The notes under the pieces are model-generated. The model made no database searches. It worked only from the letters and a program-made list of their open reading frames with translations, and was not told the origin of the DNA. A program made the position numbers and the translations under genes. Below, one piece after another: positions 10,701 through 22,700 of a stretch of DNA of 25,000 nucleotides. Position 1 is the stretch's first letter. The number at the start of each line of letters is the position of its first letter. Source of the stretch: Owenia fusiformis (lineage: Eukaryota; Annelida; Polychaeta; Sabellida; Oweniidae); contig CAIIXF020000307.1 in assembly GCA_903813345.2 (NCBI GenBank), forward strand, positions 1 to 25,000, written 5' to 3'.

Positions 10701-13700
10701 ATCAATTTCATAAACACAATTTTGCCTAAACTGGTCAAAAACATCATTGATATTCTGTTGAGACAATGAATTCCACTTCTCAACAAGTCTATCCTTAATA
10801 AGGGACTGAGTAGATGTAAGGGGTTCATGGTTAACCAGTTCTGTAGGTTCTCCCAATACGTGGTAGTCGAAGACGTTGACATCTTATTATCCAATTATGT
10901 TGTTTTTAGACCATCCTGATATGAGCTCATTCTTGAATCATTACATTTTCCAACAAGATGGGGCTCCAGAGATAGATCTCACAAGAGTGTCAAATGCTTA
11001 AATGAAAATGTGCCTAGATTCATCCCCCTAATCGCTGCTTAGACCAGATCACACGATCACCCAACATCTGCGACTACCACGTATGGGGAGAACTAACAGA
11101 ACTCTAGTACCATGAATCCTTTACATCTATTCAGTCTCTTGAGGACAGAGTTGAATTAATGAGAAGTGAAATTTATTGTCTTAACAGCATATCAATGATG
11201 CTATTGGCCAGTTTAGGCCAAAATTGAGTGTACAATTGATCAAAATGGACATATTGAACGTCTGTTTATGTAAATAAAGTTGACAATAAAACTTGTTTTT
11301 GTAAGTTTCAGAAAACCCGTTTTGAAATGAAAATGACGTCATTTATATTATGGACGCTGGTTGACAGACATTATAATAAATTTGAACTTATGATATACCA
11401 AATTAAAGATCAGTAAATTCCCTATCCACTGGTATATAATATGACATGTTTTCATAAAGAAAATCAATATTTATTTTTGAAATACGAGTGTCCCATTTTT
11501 TTTGGACCACCCTGTACATTTAAGTCACCAATGAGATGCTACATCTCTCACATCTGCACCTATCAATTTATATTTCATATTTGTTACACATGCAAATACT
11601 TCTCTTTACATTTAATCTCTCCTGTGTGGCATATGTACGTATGTAAGGGTGCCTTTAGTGCCTATATAAGTTAGGCGTTGGTGCCTCATCTATGTGTCTG
11701 ACTTGATACTTCAGTTCTTTGGTATGCTTCTGGGAAGAAAAACATGGCCCCAGAAATATAGCATAGATTTGTATACACATCATCATTAGGTTATAATAGT
11801 TATCCCACTGAAAATTCGAGGGGGTATATAGAGAAGCTGTCCATCTGTCTGATCAGAATTTGATAACAAAATGGCTATCATTTTTTGTAAAAAACGTAAA
11901 CTTTGACAACTCAATGGATTTGGATCAAATTATTTGTGCTGATGCCTACATACTCTATTCGACACGGAATTTCCAAGATGGTTGTTGAATTTCAAAATGG
12001 CTACCATTTTTCATTAAAATGTAATCTTTGATAACTCATATACCAGTGGACAGATTTTGTTCTATTCCTAGCGATGCAGGAGCTGTGCTCAAGAAGAAAT
12101 TTTATAATATTAAAAAGTAAAAATAGTTAATTCCAAACTAGATAGAAACTAATCGATATATTTCATTTAAGAAACAAATTTAATGCTCTTCTCGTGCTGT
12201 TATATTTTCAGCCTCTCCTAGTATCCTACATGAGATGGTCAGCAGACATTATGAATACACCAGTCCTGTGCCAATTAGAGTTGCTGTTGGAACTTGGAAT
12301 GTCAATGGGGGTCAACATTTCCGCAGTATTGCTTTTAAACATGAGTCCATGGATGATTGGCTGCTCGATGCTAGAGCAATGAACAAGAAGAAAACAGGTG
12401 AGCAATTTTAGGCATTATATGATTAGCCAAATGTACACCAATGGGCAAGATTTGTCATAATATGATAAGCCAAATGTACACCAATGGGCAAGATTTGTCA
12501 TAATATGATAAGCCAAATGTACACCAATGGGCAAGATTTGTCATAATATGATTAGCCAAATGTACACCAATGGGCAAGGTCGCACAGAGTCTTGCAGTGT
12601 CCCGTTGCATTGGTATAGTTTAGACTTGTTCATTACACAGCCTTAAAGGATGCCCTAGTTTATAGTGATTTCCAACTGTTTAATGCCAATAGCAAGTTAC
12701 GTGAATATGAATAATGGTTGATTGTTAGAATACTAATCTAAAAATTTCCTTTTTGCATTACGATTGTTCCAACGATGGCTATTGAAATCATAATTTGAAG
12801 ATATACAAGAATACAATGATAATTTTATGCAGCATATTTTTATCAAAACATTTTCTTATGTTTACAGATAAATTATTATCATTTGATGAGCCATGTGAGG
12901 ACTTGCAATCCCCCATTGATATATATGCAATAGGATTTGAGGAAATAGTGGACCTTAATGCCAGTAACATCATGAGTGCAAGGTGGGTTTGATACATAAA
13001 TCTTAATATTCCCCCATTGATATATATGCAATAGGATTTGAGGAAATAGTGGACCTTAATGCCAGTAACATCATGAGTGCAAGGTGGGTTTGATACATAA
13101 ATCTTAATATTCCCCCATTGATATATATGCAATAGGATTTGAGGAAATAGTGGACCTTAAAGGACAACTGAAATAGCTTTTCTCAACTTGCAGCTACACA
13201 AATGCGGTTTTCTCCATTGTAAGCCCAACGTAGAGTTCTTGCGATAGCCATTATAAAATAAATGTTAAAAACTGCTAACGGTCATATATAACGAAATAAA
13301 ACTAACTGATCAATCAAATTGGCCCCCACGTGATAAGTAACGTCATATACAAAATATAGCTTTGGTTTATTGGTACCTTTGTAATCACAACGTCACGGCA
13401 ACCATAGGATTGTAGTGTAAACCAAAACAAAACATTTTGGCATTATGACGTTATGGGCCACGTGGGGACCAGTGAGAGATCACGTGGGGGCCAATAACGT
13501 CACAACCAATTCGAATATTGCTTATTAAGCAGCTATAACGATCGTTAGAGTGAAATAGTTTTCGCACTACTGATGAGAAAACATGTCCAAATACATTTAT
13601 CAAAAAATTATATTGATTCCTTTAGGTTAAAAATACCATTTCATATCTGCTTTAATGCCAGTAACATCATGAGTGCAAGGTGGGTTTGATACATAAATCT

Positions 13701-16700
13701 TAATATTCCCCCATTGATATATATGCAATAGGATTTGAGGAAATAGTGGACCTTAATGCCAGTAACATTATGAGTGCAAGGTGGGTTTGATACATAAATC
13801 TTAATATTCCCCCATTGATATATATGCAATAGGATTTGAGGAAATAGTGGACCTTAATGCCAGTAACATCATGAGTGCAAGGTGGGTTTGATACATAAAT
13901 CTTAATATTCCCCCATTGATATATATGCAATAGGATTTGAGGAAATAGTGGACCTTAATGCCAGTAACATCATGAGTGCAAGGTGGGTTTGATACATAAA
14001 TCTTAATATTCCCCCATTGATATATATGCAATAGGATTTGAGGAAATAGTGGACCTTAATGCCAGTTACATCATGAGTTCAAGGTGGGTTTAATATTCCC
14101 CCATTGATATATATGCAATAGGAGTGCAGGGTGGGTTTGATACATACCCTCCCCTCATGAAATTTGGAAATCATAATACAACCTCTCTGTGTTAAGCCTT
14201 TTGGGTGATTTCAGATAAAGAGGAAAATTGTTTTCAGTAATTAAAATTAATTAAAAACACTTTATGAAAATTATAAGACAAATATTTATGAGAAATTTTA
14301 TGAGAAAAGTTCTCAAGCCGGCAGTGCATTGAAACAATATAGTAGAAATATATAGATTATAATTACATTCAAGTAGAATAAAAGTAAGCATTGGTTTTAA
14401 TAGAATATCATTATTTGTTCATTTCATTTTAGCACTTCAAATCAGAATGTCTGGGGAAAAGAACTTCAGAAAACAATCTCAAGGGAACATAAATATGTCC
14501 TACTTACATCAACGCAGTTGGTTGGAGTCTGTCTGTTTGTCTTTGTTAGACCTCATCTGGCCCCTTTCATAAGGTAAGTTCCAGATATGCAGCATGTCAT
14601 GTAATTGTTGTAGTTCAAATATGTTTGTTGAAATATGTTAAGAGTGAATACTGTGATGACATTTCATGTAAAATAATTAGTAAAGGAGTCTACAAATAAC
14701 AACTTTTTCTTTCAGAGATGTAGCAATTGATACAGTTAAAACTGGGCTTGGTGGTAAAACAGGAAATAAAGGAGGTGTAGCTATAAGGTTCCTTCTCCAC
14801 AGCACATCTATCTGTTTTGTATGTTCTCACTTTGCTGCTGGTCAATCCAATGTAGCAGAGAGGAATAGCGATTTTAAAGATTTTGTTAAAAAGATTGCTT
14901 TTCCCATGGTAAGTAATGATCATAATATACACTTCTTTATTATTTCAATTTGCCCATTTGGCTTCACTCTCTATACCTCTTCTCTTTTTGAGGTAGAACA
15001 ATTTCTTCAAAAAGCGACATAGAAAAAGTGATTATAAATAGATTTAAGCCCTTTATGTATTAGCAGGTGAAATGCTTGAAACGGGGGCGCAATGGCCGAA
15101 TTGCTTGAAATGGTTGAAATGAAAGTGTGAAAATAGCTCAGGCAAATCTGTTGAATTGATTTGAAACAATTGAAATTTTCAAAACGACAGAAGCATTGAA
15201 ATGGAGGAAATGATGCATGCATTGAAACGATTAAACTGATTGAAACACAATTTATAGTGTATACAGGGTTAGTGAATCAATTTTCATGTAACCTTTTTGA
15301 GTCTGATAGTTATACAGTATAATTTAAAATGTCTTATGTAAAAGAAATTATTATCTGTTCAGGACAAGATATATAAGGGTTATGTACTGGGAGGTTTTGG
15401 ATATGGGGTTTATCCAGAGGAAGATATGCATATCTACCTGAGGGACCGTAGGGACTGAAGATAGATGTGCATATCTCACGAGGGATGAACCCAATATCCA
15501 AACCGACCGTACATAACTGCTTTATCCTATACCAAGTAGAGTTTTCTAATTTTCTTTCAATCTTTTTCATTTTTTTCTTTTTTCAATTTTTTCACATTTT
15601 TCTAATTTTTTAAAAAAATTTCAAATTTCTTCACATTTTTTCTTTTTTTAATTTTTTTTCTTATTTTTTCAAATTTTTTTTCGAAGCGGGAAGATATGCC
15701 CTGGAGCGGGAGATATGGCGGGAGGTTCAGGATGTGGAAACCTCAAAATCAGGATACGGGATATATCTTACCAACTTATCTCCCTAAAACTCTACTTGGC
15801 ATAGGATAAATCTGTTTACATAACTTTATAACAAGGGCTCTATGAGGAATCTACTGGACCTATATACATTTTTTTTTGGTATTACATTTTTAAAGAAAAT
15901 TGAAATTTTAAAGTTGATAAACAATTTTTAAACCACATTTCTAGATGTAATTTTCTTTTTTTCTTGATTTTAAGTACCTAAAAATCAAGATTATTTCTAC
16001 TTGCATCTAGTCTATTGTTTTGATTCCTGAAGTTACACAATTATAAAATACTTTACTTTTATTCTATGGTGGCAGGAATCGTGTTTGGTAAGGAAATACA
16101 TGTTGTTAAATGATATGTCATTTTATTTTACTTATTTGTCTATGCATGTAGTATTTTGATTGTTTATAGTAACACTAAATGCATGAAATACATATACAAT
16201 AGCAGTTAAATGATGGAATTCCATAGCTTAGATCTATTCACTCGCATGTACAAAATTGTTTTGCTGTTTTGTTACTTCTAAGATGATTATTTTTGTACAA
16301 TCAAATTGACATCGTTGAACCTTTGTTTATGTTGTAGGCTGCTTGATCGTAATTCATGTTTTAGGATTTTTCGAATGCAGTCAATATTCTCATTGCCAGC
16401 CTTATACCAATTAAGATTTCAAGATTCATTGGAGTCCATTGAGAATACACAGCGTATTTCGATTAACATAGGTTCAAACCAACATTTCCTCAGGAGTACA
16501 TGCAAATGACCCATAATTCAGCATAATTTGTTGAGATCTAAGTTCTTACATCATAATAGAATTGTATTTGACATGACAAATATGTTTTTACTTTCTGCAA
16601 TGTTAGAATAGTGGAATGAATAAAAACTAGCTATTAGAATACCTACATGATATGTTTCAGGGTCGCACATTGTCTTCTCACGATTATGTATTCTGGTGCG

Positions 16701-19700
16701 GGGATTTCAACTACAGGATTGACCTTCCAAATGATGAAGTAAAACAACTTGTTAAAGCAGAGAATTGGAGTGCACTCCAAGCATGTGATCAACTTATACA
16801 ACAAAAAGAAGCTGGCAATGTGAGTCATTCTTTTTTATGACATCACCCAGTAGTAATGACATATTGTTATAGCCCCTTTTTATGGACCAGCTGGTATCCA
16901 ATTGGTATCTGTAAAAAACTTACACTTTTGTAACCATATGCCTAATTTTAGCATTTGGTTATATCATGTCATGTTACTTCCTTCTTGTTTTACATGTATC
17001 ATCATAGTTAATTTATTTTAATTATTTAACTAATTGCAAATTAGCTTTAAATTGTCAGTTACCAAATGAATATAATATACCTTTCAAATGAGGCCAGAAG
17101 TTTGATATTAGAGTTGTTCAGGTTAAGATTTTCTTGCATGTAATCTTAAAATACCTCATACTTCCAGACATTTAATGGATATAACGAAGGACTTCCAAAC
17201 TTTGCGCCGACCTACAAATATGACTTGTTCTGCCAGGATTATGACACGAGTGAGAAGAAGAGGACACCTGCATGGACAGACAGGGTCTTGTGGAGAAGGA
17301 GAGACCTGCCAAGGAAATCTGGTAAAGAAATGAAGTTATATATAACCCATTGTATAAAAATATATATCTATATAATTATGTAGTTAGATATAGTTGTAAT
17401 TGACCTGCGTGGACAGACATGGTCTTGTAGAGGAGGAGAGACCTGCCAAGGAAATCGGGTAAAGAAATTTACTTATCAGATAGTAACTTTCCAACATTTA
17501 TTTCCATTGTATATGATCAAAGTTGTATCATGGTATGTGAGTTAAAACTCCTTTGCCTGCTTTCATTTGCCGTAAGGGCATAATTTCTAAGATCATGGCA
17601 AAGTTTGATCACCCTCATAAATAAATTAGATTGTTCGATCACATGATTTTTATAGTTTTCTTTGCAAGCTCCTTATTTCCCAATTCACAGACAGTGTTGC
17701 CCTCTTTTTATCTCTCCATTGACTATTGGTTTAGTACTATTTAAAATAAGTAAGTTGAGGCAGGTAACAGGATAAGGTTGTATTTTTATTAGTGTTTTCA
17801 GGGAAGGGGAGCAACATGAAAATATATTATCCTCAGTTATAAAGACTTAAATGTAAATAATTCACAGTTTCAGGAATGAAACTGATGAGCTCAATTTGTA
17901 TTCAGATTGCATAATTTGTTTTCAGATTGCATAATTTGTATTCAGATTGCATAATTTGTATTCAGATTGCATAATTTGTTTTCAGATTGCATAATTTGTA
18001 TTCAGATTGCATAATTTGTATTCAGATTGCATAATTTGTTTTCAGATTGCATAATTTGTTTTCAGATTGCATAATTTGTATTCAGATTGCATAATTTGTA
18101 TTCAGATTGCATAATTTGTATTCAGATTGCATAATTTGTTTTCAGATTGCATAATTTGTTTTCAGATTGTGACCTACCACCCCCTTGTCCGGGAAAGTTA
18201 TTATTGTACGACAGAGCAGAGTTGAAGACGTCAGATCATAGACCTGTCATAGCCATCATAGAAGCTGAGATTTTAGAGGTATTTAATACTGTATCTTCTA
18301 AATTAGAAGACATAGTGCACCCTATGCAGACAGAGCCTGTGGGAAATATTGGGTGGGGAGCAAATGAGCGGAGGGTGCGGAGCTAACGGTCATTTTTGAA
18401 TTTAAATTTGGGATATTTCTGGAACTAAGCCGTTTTGGGACTTCAAATATACCAAGATATGTGTATTTGACACCAAATATCAATACAATTGTGAAAATAG
18501 TAGCGACGCAGTGTGCCTTAAACCTTTCCCAGACCTATATATTTTGAAATTATCCTTTTAATACTGAGTCCCCAGCATTCATAAAAAATGGTGTTCAAGG
18601 TACACTATCTATACAAATTATTTTTGCATCTTGGAAGCCAGGCAGTATCAGTGTGATTTTATAAAAATTCGGAAATGTTTTTCAGATATTAGCCCCCTCT
18701 AAATATTGGGTGCGGAGCAGCTCCATAAACGTAGCTCCGCACCCAATATTTAGAGGGGGCTCATATCTGAAGAACATTTCCGAATTTTTATAAAACACAC
18801 AGATACTGCCTGGCTTCCAAGATGCAAAAATAATTTGCATGGGTAGTGTATCTTGAACACCATTTTTTATGAATGCTGGGGACGCAGTATTAAAAGGATA
18901 GTCTCAAAATATATAGGTCTGGGAAATGTTTAAGGCATACTGCGTCGCTATAAAATGAATTGCACTACTATTTTCACAATTTTATTGATATTTGGTGTCA
19001 AATACACATATCTTGGTATATTTGAAGTCCCAAAACGGCTTAGTTTCAGAAATACCCCAGTTTTAAATTCAAAAATGACCGTTAACTCCGCACCCTCCGC
19101 TCATTTGCGCCGCACCCAATATTTCCCACAGGCTCTGTCTGCATAGGGTGTAGTGAAGCATGTTGGCCCATCAGTATGCGTCTCTACATGGCACATTTTT
19201 ATTTTGCAAAATTTTGAATTTCTAGAAATGCTGCATCATTTTATTCATCAGGGCATACTTTTTGCAAAATTCACACTTCTCTCAAAGAATATCTCACCTG
19301 ATGTTTCCCTGCTTCACAATCTTCATATAAAATAAACAAAAACTCTAAAAAAGTTTATAATCACCCACGCCAAAAAATGGTGGTAGTCTTATGGTGAGTT
19401 GAGGTCAGTGCTATCATGAAATTAAAGAAGGCTTTTTTAGTTTACTTGAAATATGTTTTTTGAATTTTGCCGTATCAAGGTTGCATAATTTGCATCTCCC
19501 CCACATAATTTTGTGTTATTTGCTGCATAATTTTAATTTACTGCCTGCAAAATTCAGCTAATATAGCTCCCTGCTCTCGAGTTGTCTGTTCTCTGTCTGA
19601 ACGTAATGGAAAATAGTACGATGGAAATAGTTTCATCTTTTGATAATGACCTTACATGTAACACATCATTAATATTTTCACTATTCTATTTGCAATATTA

Positions 19701-22700
19701 GGTTAATGAAGATCTCAGAGAGAGCATCTATCAAGAGGTTATCTCTATACAAGGTCCACCAGATGGCACTGCTATAGTTACATTAGCCAATCAGAAAGAG
19801 TTCTCTGATGAAGTCATAGATGGTATATTAACAATGTTTGCAGAAGTTGGCGAAGTGATTCTTGTCAGGTATCATTCTATTTTCATTTTATTGTCACATA
19901 CAAAATAATTTTTTTTAAGATTTGTCTTTAGAATATTTTCATTCTCAAACTTGCTGTTCCAACAAGTGGGTCTATTATGATCTTAACATTAGCTCTAATG
20001 CATTGTGAGTATGTTCTAATTGACTCAATGGTTGTTTTAGGTTTGTTGATGATGGAATGTGGCTTACATTCAGAAATGGACAGTTGGCTCTTCAAGCTCT
20101 TCACTGTGATGGAAAGGAGGTGAGAAACATCTATGTTAAGATGAAACTCCGTTTACCATTTTAAATTGAATTATATAAGCATTTGTGCTTTAAATAGCTG
20201 ATTCAGAGACAACCTTGGTAAATCAAATGTTCTAGTTATTGTGACATCATGTATCATATCAGAAAGTTATTGTATGTTGCAGGTTGAGGGAACCACTCTA
20301 AAGGTGGCACTGAAGACCAAGGGCTGGATGAAGCAGCTTCTGAAAGAGTTTGAGATGGGGCAGTCCAACACCAAGGCTCTCTATAGTGCCACAACAAACA
20401 GTCTTCTTGGAGAGGACTTCAACATCCCTTCTCTTTCATTTGACATTGATGGTAGGTTGTGCAATAGCCTTGTTGTTGTTATAGTTGCTTACATATTTGG
20501 CATCTTCTTCAATGTTTCAATCCCCACTAAAACACTGAATATAATAATTTTGGTGACATGATATCTTCTCTGATATCTTTCTCTTCTCTGGTTGGACATT
20601 CTCCCAAATGAAAATGACATTGTTCATCAACACCATTAATTCATATAGAACAATTTGAGTTCATGTCCAATGCTAATATTATTATAGATGTCCCTCTTTG
20701 TAAAGTATGATTTCCAAATATGGTAAGGTATCATAATATGTAAATATCATAGTTGTAACTGAATTGTTTAGATGAAGATGAAGAAGTGATGAGTCTACAG
20801 GCCAGCAGCAATAATGGCACCCCTCTTGGATCAGGTATTTACTTGTCTCATTGAACTAATTACTATCAGAATTGATTAGGTATAGTCAATAATTCATTTA
20901 TATTGATGTTCTAAATTTGAATTATGTGTTAGTTCCATGGAAATATCAGACAACAACCAACTTACATGGATATTATACTGAAAGCTTGAACATCACACAT
21001 GTTCAGAAGAGTACACAGGAGAACTTCCGTTTGGCATGAATTTCAGTAAATGTGTTTTCTATTTTAAATTGAAGTACCGAAAAGTATTTTTATATTCAAG
21101 CTGAATGCAATTAAATTATTGAAATAATTCTTCAAAATTTTCTTCAATATTTTGTAGGTCGAAACACTCCTGTGACTTCTGAATCACCATGCTTTGATGG
21201 AGCACCCGGGGGTCCACCTTCCCGTCCTGGGCCCCCACCCAGCAGGCAAGAACCCCCAGACAGGCCCATTGATGCCGAGAGTCCTCAACTGACCTCAGAT
21301 ACAACACAACCTCCAGATGTGTTAATACAGCCTGAGTTTGAGATTTCCCTGGGTGGCCCTCCTCCACAAGTCACCCAGGAACCTAAGAAAGCTGGGCCCC
21401 CTCCAAGACCTGGGGCCCCACCTTCCAGACCTCCCCCTCCATCTAGATCAATGCCTCCACCTAGCAATACAGCCCCACCCTCAGGCGCACCAATTAAGCC
21501 ACCATGTGAGTATAGTATACATTTCTTGTAGCAGAGATATTTCTTATTTCAGGTATTATGGCACAAATAAATTAGGGCTACTAAGCAGTCACTTTTGAAA
21601 TGATTCCCAACTCATTTGAAGTAATTTCTATATTCATACTGCATACTGTCATTGTGAATTAACTTTATCGAACTTATTGTGGATTCCAGTAGCATGCTTC
21701 AACAACTTCATCTTCATCAATTAATACTCCCTAACATATAACTAATTACCAGCTAAATGTAATATCCTTAGATTGTTTTTCTTTAGCCTTCCAGTTCAAC
21801 TTTGCGATTATTTCTTTGCATTTTCATTTTTATAAAGTGTTGATAGTGATGGTATTATTTCTCATTGTAGCATCTCCTGTGAGGCAAAGAAAGGCTGAGG
21901 CAGCTTTGAAATCACAACAGACCAAATCTAAACCAATGCTAAGACCACATATGATGTCAAAGTTTAAGGCACTAACTGCGAAACCACTAACACATGGAAA
22001 TGCTGGGGTAAGTACCAATGCTAAGACCACATATGATGTCAAAGTTTAAGGTACTTACTGTGAAACCACTAACACATGGAAATGCTGGGGTAAGTACAAA
22101 TGCTAAGACCACATATGATGTCAAAGTTTAAGGCACTTACTCTGAAACCACTTACACATAGAAATGCTGGGGTAAGTACAAATGCTAAGACCACATATGA
22201 TGTCAAAGTTTAAGGCACTAACTGCGAAACCACTAACACATGGAAATGCTGGGGTAAGTACCAATGCTAAGACCACATATGATGTCAACGTTTAAGGCAC
22301 TAACTGCGAAACCACTAACACATGGAAATGCTGGGGTAAGTACCAATGCTAATACCACATATGATGTCAAAGTTTAAGGCACTAACTGTGAAACCACTAA
22401 CACATGGAAATGCTGGGGTAAGTACCAATGTTAAGACCACATATGATGTCAAAGTTTAAGGCACTAACTGCGAAACCACTAACACATGGAAATGCTGGGG
22501 TAAGTACCAATGCTAAGACCACATATGATGTCAAAGTTTAAGGCACTTACTGTGAAACCACTAACACATGGAAATGCTGGGGTAAGTACAAATGCTAAGA
22601 CCACATATGATGTCAAAGTTTAAGGCACTAACTGTGAAACCACTAACACATGGAAATGCTGGGGTAAGTACCAATGCTAAGACCACATATGATGTCAAAG

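Larger units (their letters stand above)
10426..11514. mobile_element. Palindromic Tc1/mariner-type element, defective
   Basis: 1089 bp with termini cagggtggtccaaaaaaa and its inverse, flanked by TA on both sides (10424-10425, 11515-11516), the target duplication of the Tc1/mariner superfamily. The inverted repeat is not just terminal: about 440 bp on each side (to about 10870 and from about 11078) match in opposite orientation, and both arms contain the 3' part of a transposase gene. The unpaired centre holds FQQDGAP-like coding on the plus strand, part of the DDE/D catalytic region. Two right halves joined head to head is the simplest reading. Stops and frame breaks make it non-coding. Confidence 0.88.

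Noticed and set aside
12788-14031. Repeated minus-strand ORFs beginning [12 protein letters not shown]
   Set aside because: They are antisense reads of the 101-bp exon D donor array.
15548-15680. T/C-rich tract as an unusually long polypyrimidine splice signal
   Set aside because: No AG followed by recognisable coding sequence is nearby, and it lies inside an inverted-repeat element in the middle of an intron.
17399-17465. A second, mutually exclusive version of exon H
   Set aside because: Only the 3' end of the exon is copied, no acceptor precedes it, and the intervening sequence has an in-frame stop; it is a decayed duplication.
18955-19146. 63-codon plus-strand ORF in the palindrome
   Set aside because: It lies wholly in one arm of the inverted repeat, has no recognisable domain and no homologous frame in the other arm.
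21285-21598. Alternative-frame and antisense ORFs over exon N, rich in Gly or Leu/Pro
   Set aside because: They arise from the GC-rich proline codons of exon N; the exon N frame joins M and O in phase.
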